This document shows, piece by piece, positions 11,240-21,505 of a DNA stretch of 64,000 bases. Each line of letters opens with the position of its first letter. Position 1 is the stretch's first letter. The notes beneath the pieces are model-generated. The model had not been told where the DNA came from and did no database searches. It saw only the letters and a list, made by a program, of their open reading frames with translations. Origin of the DNA: Silene conica. Taxonomy: Eukaryota > Streptophyta > Magnoliopsida > Caryophyllales > Caryophyllaceae. Made by a program: the position numbers and the translations under genes. The stretch spans positions 14,840,952 through 14,904,951 of the forward strand of contig CM055311.2 in NCBI GenBank assembly GCA_029255685.2, given 5' to 3'.

Positions 11240-12980
11240 CACATTTTTTCAAAATTCCGATAAGTATTGCGACAAATATTAATGCTTTGTTAATACATTT
11301 TTGGTGGGTTGGACATAAATCACAAAGGGGTATTCACTTTTGCAGTAAGAACTTCCTAGCTTTGCCAAAATCAAGGAGATGACTAGGGATCAGAAATATG
11401 GAATGTATGAAACAAGCCTTACTGGCAATGCATGCATGGAAGATTATTAAGGAGCCATAGACGTTCTTCAGTAAGGTTTTCAGAAACTTGATTTTGGCTA
11501 AACCAGATTCACAAATGGAATTGGATGTACGTGGACCACGAGGATGGTCATGGGGCTCACGAAGTATTATCTATGGCCTTGACCTATTAAGGGGGAATAT
11601 CGGGTGGAAGTCAGGATTAAACTCTTCCTTAAATGTTTGGTCTGCTAAGTGGGTTGATGGTAAGGGGCCTGAAGCAAGACCACACCTCTTAACTGTGGAT
11701 ATGTCAAATCTGCGAAATTTGAGGGTTGGGGACCTTATTATGCAGGATGGCTCCTGGCATGAAGCAAGAGTTAGGGAGCTTTTTGTGGATGAAACAGCCG
11801 TTAAAATCTTGGCCATACCAATTAGTTTCTCCCAAACAAAGGATGATATGTATTGGTTAGGTACACCATCGGGTCTTTACACGGTTAAAAGTGGGTATGA
11901 TGGTATTTTCTAAGAACATTTTAATAAAAGACAGTCAAGAAGAGATAGATCACGTTTGAGCTGTATTCCGGCCGATTAAGTTCTTTAAGCGTCGTTTGTG
12001 GAAGCTCCCGGGTCCACAATGTTGGAAAATTTTGGTTTGGAAGATAGTTACGGGGACTTTACCTGTAGGTGATGAGCTTATAAAGCGGGCTGTGGACTCG
12101 AATGTGTCATGTCGACTATGTGAAAGAGGGGATGTGGTTATTGAATCTTTAAATCATCTCTTTAAAGATTGCCCTGTGGTGAGGCGTATATGGAAAGGGT
12201 CACTCTTGGGGTTGAATTGTGAAGGAACTGAAGGATTGGAGGCTAGCACATGGATTGTTAACTAGATTGAGTTCTTGTGGAATTCAGATAAGGAGCAGAA
12301 ATCTTTGTTGTGTTTCATGGCTATTCTATGGCAGATCTGGATCACTAGGAACAACGTCTTTTTTAATAGGGATCCTTTTATTCCTTCTGTTTTTTATAAT
12401 TAGGTACATAAAAATGTGGAGATAACGTCAAGGGCAATTTCGATGAAGAATGAGAAACTGTGGGTACGGGTCGGAAAGGAGTTATGATACAGGGATGAAT
12501 TTGGAATGTACTGATGTTAGAGACTCGATTCCGGTTTTTATGATTGGGAATAGTCATCATGGTGGCGGGTTTAGGGTGAAAGTGGATGCGGCATGGAAAG
12601 GTAGGGATTTGGCTTCTGTGGGATGGGTGCTTTACGACATTAATGGAGGTGTGATGGCGGAGGAATCGAGATCTATCTATGCGGAATTTCCAGCACAGGC
12701 GGAGGCAAGGGGCATTTTGGAGGTGCTCAAGTGGGCTAGGAGTGATTTTATACATCTTGGTATCTTATCAGACTGCTTGCAGGTTATTCTTTAGATAGCG
12801 GGATTGGAAAGATCTCATCATCAATTGTGTGGAATCATTGATGACGTTTGGTCTATCGCGACAGCATTTCACTGTTTAAGCATTAGTTTTATTCCTCGTA
12901 GCATTAATAAGAGAGCCCATGAGGTGGCTCATCTGGCTTTAGTGTAATAGCAGTCTTTACTACTGCCAAAAAAAAAAAAA
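11240..12980 (+). pseudogene. 5'-truncated, decayed LINE ORF2 tail with poly(A)
   Basis: C-terminal third of a plant LINE ORF2. Reading along the strand there is the post-RT segment (HFWWVGHKSQRGIH, then NFLALPKSR), then GPRGWSWGSRSI and VWSAKWVDGKG blocks. The zf-RVT region follows (WKLPGPQCWKILVWK..., C-R-L-C...HLFKDCP), then an RNase H domain (KVDAAW, ILSDCLQ, SFIPRSINKRAHEVAHLAL), ending at a stop near 12945 and an A run at 12968-12980. Several stops and frameshifts break it (for example near 11913, 12265 and 12794), so it is dead. A 5' truncation near 11240 matches its start in mid-domain. A segment starting AATCACATTTATA occurs both before the element (11155) and directly after the poly(A). 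Confidence 0.85.
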
Positions 12981-13335
12981 ATCACATTTATACACCAAGT
13001 CATTTCAAAATTAAGTTTGGTAAGAATTAAGGGTAAGATTATTCTTCAGACTCACCCAAAGTCTTAATATGGTCTCACACCAGCTTTTCACTAACTTTTA
13101 TTATTTCTTTAATGCTCAGACTAATCTCAAACTTTACACATTATTTATCAGACTCACCCCAGACTCTACTTTATTACATTATTCTTTTTTTACAAAAAAA
13201 ATGTCACATAGGAATCACTCATTGGTTAATTTCCATAAAAAGTGGGGTCAAGCTAAGACTTACCCAAAGTCTTAAGTTGAGTTTGGATTTCCAAGATTTA
13301 ACTTAAAATCTAATTAAGATTTTGATAGATTATGA

Positions 13336-14543
13336 GGTTATAAAACGTCGTCGACTTTTTATAATAAATCGTCGACGTTTTTTATAAAAATTACCTTTCT
13401 TGCCCTTCCTCTCTCTCTCTAGCCTATTTTCTTCTAAATTCTCCCAAACAAACAACACTTAAAAAAAGTCGATTTGCTCACAACGATTCAATGTCAAGCA
13501 ACGAACAATCAACTCTGCATTTTCGAGATTAGAACGTTACATAAATAATATTAAACAGCTTTTCATAAAAAATCAAAATAAATTCAAAATTACACAAAAT
13601 TAACAACTTAAATAATATAAACTACCCATTTAAATGTAAAATTAACAACTTTTTATACAAATAAATATAAACTACCCATTTAAATACAAAATTAACAACT
13701 TTTTATTAAAAAAAAAGTTTAACTTTTAAAATTGAAAACATACGGTTAAAACGGAAACAAAGGTCCGAACCATGACGGAACTTTGAATTTCAATGCCCAA
13801 CCATGGGAAGGACATTGAATTCCAACGTCCAAACTCATGGAGGACATAGAATTCCCACGTCCAAACCCATGGAGAACATGTGGATTCTACATCCAGTCCA
13901 TGAGGTTCGTGAAAAACTTGTGTCCTTCCCACCCATGGACATGTGATTTTCACGTCCTACCCACCCATGGACGGGAAAATTCACCGTCCTCTACCACTAC
14001 GACTTGAAAAATCCGTTTCTCTTCCTTTACATACCCAAATCAATCAAAAACAACTACAACTACTACTAGATCGACAACATACAACAATAACAACAACAAA
14101 CAGCACTAACAACAAAACATAACCAATTAAAGAAAAAATTGAAAAGATTAACAAAAACAACAAAATGATCAACAAAAATTCGAATTTAAACAACAAAAAC
14201 AACAACAACAACAAAATAACATAAATGAAAGATTCATATACATTACTAGCCTAATTAACATCACATTATACAAATAAAACTAAATTAATTTAAAAAAACA
14301 CTTACCTTTTTAAATTGGTCTGGCGGTGGTCGTGGTGGAGCAATGGAAGGTCGTGGTGGTGTGCTGTGGCACCGGTGGTGGTGTCATGTGGTGGTGATGT
14401 GGTGCGGCGGTAGTTGAAGGTTTAGAAGGGAGATGGTGAGTTTTTTTTGAATGAATGAATGAATGAGAGAAGGGTAAGTTGGTAATTTTTATGAAAAACG
14501 TCGACGATTTGTTATTAAACGTCGACGACGTTTCGTAACCCGG
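13336..14543 (-). mobile_element. Deletion derivative of the PMD TIR element, 1.2 kb
   Basis: The termini match the 51-kb element: GGTTATAAAACGTCGTCGAC on the left and the inverse of GGGTTACGAAACGTCGTCGAC on the right. Each is followed about 20 bases on by a second GTCGACG. Inside, the left subterminal CTCTCTCTC tract corresponds in reverse to the GAGAGAGA tract at the right end of the big element. The right subterminal GGTGGT-rich tract corresponds to the CCACC-rich tract at its left end. A middle section carries ACGTCC and CCATGG units like the big element's palindrome array. No PMD frame remains. Flanks TAGATTATGA (13326-13335) and TAAATTATTA (14544-14553) agree at 8 of 10 bases, a plausible old target duplication of Mutator size. 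Confidence 0.75.
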
Positions 14544-14553
14544 TAAATTATTA

Positions 14554-15828
14554 GTAGTTTTGAGTGAATCTTGTCTTGAGACTTGCTAAAATCTTGTCTC
14601 AATACTAGCAATAATCTTACCTAGGTGGGAGTAAACAAAATGTATCATCTTATGAAATACTTCACAAACAAATATAAAAGAAACCGAAAAGTAGAAAGTA
14701 GATGATCATTTTGGCTTAATATATAGACACTCTTCAAATTATGATGTGATAGACCATTTACCCCAAAAGTTATTTATTACATGTTTAACTACCATTGAGC
14801 ACGTAGATTAAGATGGAGCGGGTTGTCTTAAGTCGTGTCTTATGTCGACTCATTGTACATGGAGTAGAAAATGTCGCAACCAAGGCATTGAAAGAAGACG
14901 ACTTCGTGTTGTGCCGATGAAATGAAAATGACGGCTCAAGCACGATCTATATCGTGTCGTGCCCGAACAATTTTTCTTTTTTAACCTTATTTATTTGTAT
15001 TTTGAGTGTGATCGTGTTATGCTTAGATTAGGTACTATCTTCTTTCTCAAACTTCGACCCATGACACGTAATACAATGTTGGGTTGTTCCAATATCAGGT
15101 CGTGCTAGAATGGGTAATGTCAGTCCAACGACTCACTTGTCCACTTCTATCTTTACACTTAAATCAATTAGTAAGAAGAAGTTCTAACTCAACCAAAGAC
15201 AAATTTTAAAACGTACTCCATCATATTCGGCATATTGTTCCGTCTTTTTTCTTTCATGCTAATTGAGTTTTGTTCTATTTTTTCTTATTTGGAAATCATT
15301 GTATGACCCAAATTCAATTTTACTGGGGTATGGTGTTTGTGTGGTTCAAATACATATTCTTTATTTTTGTGCTAAGAAAAAATGGGATAAATAAGCTGAC
15401 CGATAGGAGTGTTTTTTTTTATGAAATTACTAGTTCCCAAAAATAAAACAAAAATTCGATTTTCCTACCATAATTTATTTACACAATTGAAGATTTTAAT
15501 GATCATAGTTGATATTAATAGTGACTTACCTAATATACGTGATTGGTACGCTATCACATATATTTGAGGAATTTACCCGTGCGCACCAAAAACAACAGCT
15601 GCGATTCTCTCGTTACCAAAAAAAAAAAAATTTAAACATTGGTCGGGTCGGTCCATGATTCATTGATTTGGATAGTTGCGTGAGTGCAATCTGTAAGGCC
15701 CGACACCGTCTTGTGCAAGACCTAAAAATGAATGTGTGAAGACGTTAAACTCAAAAAAGGGGGATAAACACATAAAGCAAACAAAAGGGTTTAGGGAAAT
15801 TAGGGTTTATCAATTGGAAGAGAAAGAG
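14554..15828. other. Intergenic region upstream of TIM13
   Basis: No gene or clear repeat. It holds GTCGTGCC/GTCGTGTC-rich sequence at 14800-15150. The TIM13 promoter must lie in the last few hundred bases, but I cannot name an element with confidence. Confidence 0.45.
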
Positions 15829-17071
15829 ATGGATTCCTTCGGATCTTCACCTGGCAGTGGATCTTCCCAACCTAGCCCAGATGCAATCATGTCTCAGGTT
15901 CAAAATCAACTCCAGCAAGCCTACCTTGAAGAATTAGTCGAGGTCTTTTTTCCCTCTTTTCCATTCATTTCTCTAATTTTTAATTCAAATTTACCTCCGC
16001 TGTCTTGTTATTGTAATTCGCATGATTACGTATATGATTATGAGTTTGAGTATGCAATTGATTAGTTAGTGGCAGAGCTAGGATTTGACGTGTTCCGGAA
16101 GTTAAATAAGGATTGAGTTCTCTAGTGGTGTGAATTACTGGTGGCAATAGAGTAATTTTTGCTTGAGGTACTCAAGTTTTTGATATTTGGGAATTTGTGG
16201 CCGGTGCGGGGTTAGAAACTGATTTAATCTACCTTTCGTTTTGGTACAAAGACTTGCTCGACTATCTTTGAAGTTCTTGGATTTGGAATAATTGTTTGTG
16301 GGTTAACGAGCGTAGCGTAACTCCTTATACAGAGTAAGGGATGAAAATTGACTAATAATTACCTCACAATGATAATCCTCAAGACAAACAACTCCTGTCA
16401 TTGGGTTAGATGGTTGAACCACTGTTGTTTGTAGAGAACCCCATTACTGATCGACGAGGAGAAAAAAGAGGTGTGTTAGAGCAAGGATAAACTTGTAATT
16501 GTCGAGTCTAGTTTTCATTCAAAAAATGTGATGGAAGGAATGATTGAGTCATCTTAAGATTGGATAAGTAAACAAATGACTGAGAGCATTTACCTTGCAC
16601 AATTTACATGTCCCATTACTACAGCATTGTACTTACTATACGATATCCTCAAATTAAACAGTTTTAGCTGGCAATATTTTCACATGTTGAAGGGAATGTC
16701 GACCTTGCTACTTATCACCTACTTTTGTGTGAGATCGTCTCCCTGTAAAATATATGGCTACTTGTTGATTTAACACATTAGTGTGTGTGTGTGTGTTGGT
16801 GATTCTATTTGTGTTTGTTGCTATCTTATGCTTCATTTCTTTGAGTTTTACCAAGTCATGTGCTCCATAGTATAATTTGATTGTGGCTTCAACTTGACTT
16901 GTTTTCTTGATATAAATATGTCAGACTTTGAAATCGAAGTGCTTTGAAAAGTGTATCACAAAACCAGGGTCGAGCTTAAGTGGAAGTGAGAGTAGCTGTA
17001 TTTCCCGATGCGTGGATCGTTATTTGGAGGCTACTGGTATAGTTGCCCAATCTCTGACAAATATGCGTTGA
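15829..17071 (+). CDS. TIM13: Mitochondrial import inner membrane translocase subunit TIM13
   Basis: Small TIM chaperone of the mitochondrial intermembrane space. With TIM8 it escorts hydrophobic precursors from the TOM complex to the inner membrane. Coding exons are 15829-15942 and 16925-17071 (phase-0 intron, GT...AG, 982 nt), giving 86 residues, the usual size. Exon 1 encodes MDSFGSSPGSGSSQPSPDAI and the start of the helix (MSQVQNQLQQAYLEELVE). Exon 2 supplies the twin CX3C motifs, C44-FEK-C48 and C63-ISR-C67, which form the two disulfides. There is no cleavable presequence, as expected for a Mia40 substrate. An ATG further upstream (15736) is in frame, but the family starts at MDSF, so I chose 15829. 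The intron holds a (TG)n tract near 16780-16796. It converges with the L11 gene. Confidence 0.93.
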
Positions 17072-17595
17072 TGGGCTATTCATCATCCAATCCGCCTTTG
17101 CTGTCTTTAGTCAAGAGGACTTGGTTTCACTTTTATTTTAGAAATTGAATGATGATAAGTGTTATGGCTTTAAATTCGTGAACTAGATCATGGTTTGGCT
17201 CGTTAAAACTTCCATCGGCTGTATGCTACTTTACTTCCTCTTATAAATTTCTGTAGCTTTTGGCATTAATCATATTTGGTTTACAATTACTTGCTGGAAG
17301 GAGATGAGAAATGCAGCAAAAGAGTGAGAAGCTTTTGGTTGAGGAACATGAGCGATAAATGTCAGAAATACAGTCTTGACTCTTGAGCAATAATAGAAAT
17401 AAACCACAGTAACAACAAAGCCTTCGAGATTAATTGCTATTATTATCTCTTGTGAAAGCTGTTTAACTCTGAGTAAAATACGTTCACACTTGTAAATTCT
17501 CTCAACTACTGAAGCAAAAAGTTTTGATATTACAATTACAATAGAATTGAAATAGTTCAGAAACCTACTCAAACAACAATGATCAAACCAAAGAC
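17072..17595. other. Shared 3' intergenic region between TIM13 and L11
   Basis: 524 bp between the stop codons of two convergent genes, presumably holding both 3' UTRs. No other gene is seen. Confidence 0.6.
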
Positions 17596-19398
17596 CTAGA
17601 CAATAACTTTCTCTTTTTTTACAAGAATCGGAGGGTCAATGTCGACTCCCATGTTTGCAGCAGTGCCGGCTATAATCCTCATTGCGGATTCAATGGTTGT
17701 GCAATTCAAATCTGGTAACTTTTCTGTGGCGATCTGACGTAATTGATCAATTGTGATCTTCCCCACCTTTTCCCTCTGCGGGTCCTTGGATCCCTTATCA
17801 ACACCTGCATTCAGTCAGGTGACAGAAGACCATTATATAGAGTCACAACTCACAACCCATCAGGTTGTAATTATACAGCACGATACATAGAGTAAACACT
17901 CTCATTGAACAGAACTATATGGAGTGAATTCTCATCCGATCATATATGATTATACAGAACGACTCAGAGTGAACACCCGCATCAAACATCAGAATACTGA
18001 GTGAACACTCGGATCATTCCCCATTAAGTCCTTCTTCGAGTCCTTTTAGATTGGATTGAAAAAGTGCTCCTATGGTGAAGTGTGAAACATAAACAAGAGT
18101 TCAAGACATGTCAAACATGAACAGCATCAACAAATTGGCAATCAGTTTCTGCCTCAAAAATGTATCGATGATTGAGCAATAGCAAGCAGTTATCATTTCA
18201 GACCAACCAGGAGTCGAAGGAGATCAGAGTCAGTGAGCCACAAAAATGATGGAACAGAAATGCTGTCTCCACCAATATATAAGTTGCTGACAGTAGTTAA
18301 GGCAGATAGACATCCTTGATAAACAAGGCACTGATCGGGTCTGCTGTACATTTTGCATAGTGAATCAGATACCGCGAAGCATATTCAGCAATTAGTAATC
18401 GCAACAGGTGGTTCTCCAACCCTTGGGATGGAGAATGTTGGAGGGAAAATACATTCACTTCATTTCCAGTTCCAAACATAAGAATTTTTTTATTATGAGG
18501 AAACCCCTTTATTTCATTTTCCTTCTACTCAAACCTTTATATCGGCGGGAGTCATAAAATGCTGTTTGAGGTCGGGTAGGCTAGGCGATCAGTATCACAC
18601 AGATAGTACTTTGAAATTGACAACATAGGTACAGTAACTAGGGAAGAAGTAAGAAAGATACCAGCAGCTTTGAGAAGGAGAACAGAAGCAGGAGGAGTCT
18701 TCAAAACAAAAGTAAAGCTCTTATCCTGAGATAAACCCAATTCGAAAGCAACAACACAAAATTAGTAACAGTAAAATAAAAAACAGAAAAGAGAGACAGT
18801 ATAAGTGAAAAGGAGTGGGAGGTAGGATGAACATCGTAGACGGTGATTTCGACAGGGATGACGAAACCAGGCTTGTCAGCAGTTCTGGCATTGTAATCCT
18901 TGCAGAAAGCCATGATATTCACACCCTTAGAACCAAGTGCCGGTCCAACTGGTGGTGCGGGAGTTGCTTTCCCAGCCTCAAGCGCAAGCTTAATCACCCC
19001 AATTACTGTGTAAGTTGAAATTCAATACCAACGCATTATTAGTAACCACCCGAATTTAGAAATTGAAACAGCATTACCCCCAGTGCCTCAAGTGCAAGCT
19101 TAATCACCCCAATTACTGATAGTTTGTACCGAAATGACCCAAGATGAAAATTAGGCGGAGAATTGAGAATTGAGAAAGTACCTTTCTTGGGTTTGGCACC
19201 AGGCTTAGGAGCCATGGCAACAATGGTAAGAGGCCTACCATGACGACGAGAAGAAAGGAGCTTCTTGTTGATGTTGAAGAAGTGGATATTATTTGTGGGA
19301 TTGGAGGAAAGGCTGAGAGCCAAAGAAGACGAAGGAAGGTTGTGATTAATCAAAGAAGAAGCATGGTGAAAATGGGAAACAGATAACGAATGCGCCAT
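17596..19398 (-). CDS. RPL11: Plastid 50S ribosomal protein L11, nuclear encoded
   Basis: Component of the GTPase-associated centre (L11 stalk base) of the chloroplast ribosome, where it binds the 23S rRNA thiostrepton loop. Four coding exons on the minus strand: 19398-19182, 19005-18833, 18725-18662 and 17804-17596. All have GT-AG introns and the joins restore one frame of 220 residues. Residues 1-62 are a Ser-rich, acid-poor transit peptide ending near TIVAM. The mature part begins PKPGAKPKK and then [20 protein letters not shown], followed by the [19 protein letters not shown] motif, [20 protein letters not shown], and the C-terminal rRNA-binding domain with [20 protein letters not shown]. 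The length agrees with other plant plastid L11 proteins. Intron 1 contains a copy of the first bases of exon 2 (see 19085-19118). Confidence 0.95.
19085..19118 (-). repeat. Duplicated start of L11 exon 2 inside intron 1
   Basis: Plus-strand 19085-19118 (GCCTCAAGTGCAAGCTTAAT and onwards to ATTACTG) matches 18975-19008 with a single T/C difference. On the gene strand the copy is preceded by ...CTATCAG, so it carries its own possible 3' splice site. Using it would append about a dozen normal residues and then a divergent, soon-terminated frame. Confidence 0.8.
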
Positions 19399-19551
19399 TC
19401 ACAAATTATGAAAAATATGTAATGAAAGGAGTATGACTAATTTCCTATCCTCTCTCTCTCTCTTTCAATTTTAGATAATGTTTACTCTCACTCTCTTCTC
19501 ATACATACTCTCCCCCTCTTTCTAAAAAACCCCGCTTTATTCTCCACATCT

Positions 19552-19559
19552 ATTTAAAC
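19552..19559 (-). promoter_or_regulatory. Candidate TATA-like box of the L11 gene
   Basis: TTTAAATA on the minus strand, about 155 bases upstream of the ATG, with CT/GA-rich sequence between. Position fits a plant core promoter, but it is a short motif with no other support. Confidence 0.35.
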
Positions 19560-19584
19560 GGCGTCGTTTTATGTGCTGTTGGGT

Positions 19585-20165
19585 AGGGCTCAGAAAAAAA
19601 ATTCCGATACGATTTTTTTACGAATCCGCTCTAAAATCCGAAAATAAATATCCGAATATATGGATATTCCATCCGGTTTTTTCCGAATAAACTGGATCGG
19701 ATGTGGATTGTGATTTTCTTAAAACCGGATATCCGAATTCGATCCAGATTTTAATAAATATATATATATATAAAAAAACAAGGAAAACGGGTCGAAAAGC
19801 TTCTTATGACTCGTCAATACCCCATCTTGGTAATCTTAGTAAGATATTATTCCCATAGATTTTACGTGTTTGTAATTTGTTTCTTGATATATTCGGGTAG
19901 AATTAACTGAGCATGGTGTTAGAGAAACCAAATACAATACAAAGCAAGACCGTATAAGAAGAATTATATATAACCCATCGAATGAAGATTTACCAAAAAC
20001 AAGTGAATTTAAAATCTAAACTAGATCAGATCTGGTTTCCGAAATCTGGATATCCGAATGATTCCGATCGAATCTGGATCCCAAAATTCAAAATTTTAAA
20101 ACTGGATATCCGATCCAATTTTAAAATTTGGATTGGATATCCGATTTTGCTCAGCCCTACTATTA
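19585..20165. mobile_element. hAT-like MITE with TAGGGCT(C/G)AG ends
   Basis: The left end TAGGGCTCAGAAAAA and right end (inverse) TAGGGCTGAGCAAAA are inverted repeats. The flanking octamers CTGTTGGG and CTATTAGG agree at 6 of 8 bases, the two differences being G/A. That fits an aged 8-bp hAT duplication. The interior is an imperfect array of GGATATCCGAAT-type words. No coding capacity. Confidence 0.65.
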
Positions 20166-20307
20166 GGTATCCTTTTATTCGTTTAAACCCCAAGTTGGTA
20201 CGAGTAATTGGACTCCAAAAGTTACACAAGTAAAACTAAAATTTTTACCTAAAATTTCACGATAAATTTAATTTGTCATCTCGTAAAAGCGAATGCTTAT
20301 TATCTTA

Positions 20308-20473
20308 TCACAAATTCTCATTTGGGACGGATATCCTTTGCTCTCACAAAATACCCACTTTTTCTCTCTCTCCGACAATATTCATGTGGTCCTCTTTCTC
20401 CACTAACTCATTTTATATCCATTTTATCTCACAAAATATCCGTCATAAATGATGACCCGTCACAAGCAAGACT
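20308..20473 (-). mobile_element. Second copy of the AGTCTTGCTTGTGACGG repeat
   Basis: Reverse-complement copy of 7508-7696, ending in ...CCGTCACAAGCAAGACT. The Tat retrotransposon starts five bases beyond its edge, with target duplication at 20478-20482. Confidence 0.6.
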
Positions 20474-20482
20474 TACTATTAT

Positions 20483-21125
20483 TGTTTAGGTCAAAATTTA
20501 CCTAAGGTTAATTTAGGAGGTTATAGTGATTCCAAACTTGCTAAGTGGCGTATTTAGACAAAGTAGGTAATTTGGAGAGTAATAAGAAGAAGCATGAAAG
20601 ACGAGAGGTTTGATGACGCAGGAAGCCCCTTGGGGAAAAACTGCGGGAAGAAGGTTTCTTCCAAGTTCCACTAGAATTATCCTCCAGAAGGTTATGAGAT
20701 TACAAGTATTTCTATGACTTTCTTAGTGTTTCTTTATGTGCTCAGTGTATTGTGTATGCAATAATGTGTGTGTTGTATGTACAAATGCTTGGATATATAT
20801 AAAAACCTAGTTCTATGGACCGTTGGATTGGACTCTTATCCAACGGATCCTTCTTCTCCTTTTTCTCCTTTTGGGCCTTCTTTCTACTTGCTTTCTCTGA
20901 CGGAAGATAGCTGCTTGGCCATTTGGGGAAATCTTCGAGCAATGCTCCTTTTGGCTTTTTCCTTCTTCTCGACTACTCTGCGCGCCTCCTTCTTCCACAC
21001 TCTTCTTTTTGCATTGACTTCTCATTTCTTTATATTATTTGATTTTAGCATCCAATGTTCATCCTTTGCCCAATCATACGATGCCGCGTGTTAGCTTAAC
21101 AAAATGGTAATTTTGGGGCGTAACA
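20483..21125 (-). repeat. 3' LTR of the Tat element
   Basis: 643 bp, TG...CA. It contains a TATATATAAAA promoter-like word near 20793 and an inverted repeat CCGTTGGAT / ATCCAACGG around 20820-20846. Apart from one substitution it is the same as the other LTR. Confidence 0.95.
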
Positions 21126-21139
21126 TTAGCCCCCAGTTC
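21126..21139 (-). promoter_or_regulatory. Polypurine tract of the Tat element
   Basis: GAACTGGGGGCTAA on the element strand, immediately before the TG of the 3' LTR. It primes plus-strand DNA synthesis. Confidence 0.8.
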
Positions 21140-21334
21140 TTGCAGAAATTTATTTGTGCAAGAACTCCTGCAGATATCGGGCCCAGGATTTTAATTATCG
21201 ACTTCTCGCAGAAGCGTTGGACAGGCTGAGTACTTGATGTGACGTGCGTCAGTTTTGACAAATGCCCCCTTTAATACAAGCCAACCACCCGCCAACTGTC
21301 CCCCATCAATTCGAATTTCGAATTTCACCTCCCC

Positions 21335-21342
21335 TATTTAAA
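21335..21342 (+). promoter_or_regulatory. Candidate TATA box of the antisense gene
   Basis: TATTTAAA on the plus strand, followed by a pyrimidine-rich leader and the ATG at 21506. This supports separate, antisense transcription of the extra gene from inside the element rather than from its LTRs. Confidence 0.5.
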
Positions 21343-21505
21343 CCTCCCTTTACCTTTACCATTTACCTTTCATTTTCTCCCCCTTTTTACCTTCTCTCCT
21401 TCTCTTTCTTAACTTCTCCAACTTCCAACCCGCCTATCCATCTTTCGTCTTCTTCCTTTGCCAAGGTACGGTTTCCTCGCGCTCTTATTTTTTCTCACGC
21501 TTTTA

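Noticed and set aside
13726..13953. Minus-strand frame with repeated PW motifs.
   Set aside because: It is the ACGTCC/CCATGG array of the transposon read through in one frame.
20742..21094. Open frames of 66-108 residues present twice (also at 30327-30679).
   Set aside because: They lie inside the two near-identical LTRs; no protein-like signal beyond chance.
21458..21505. Upstream ATG that would give the antisense Tat gene an N-terminal hydrophobic segment resembling a signal peptide.
   Set aside because: The segment comes from the pyrimidine-rich leader. The next ATG starts the conserved-looking sequence, and secretion makes no sense for this family.
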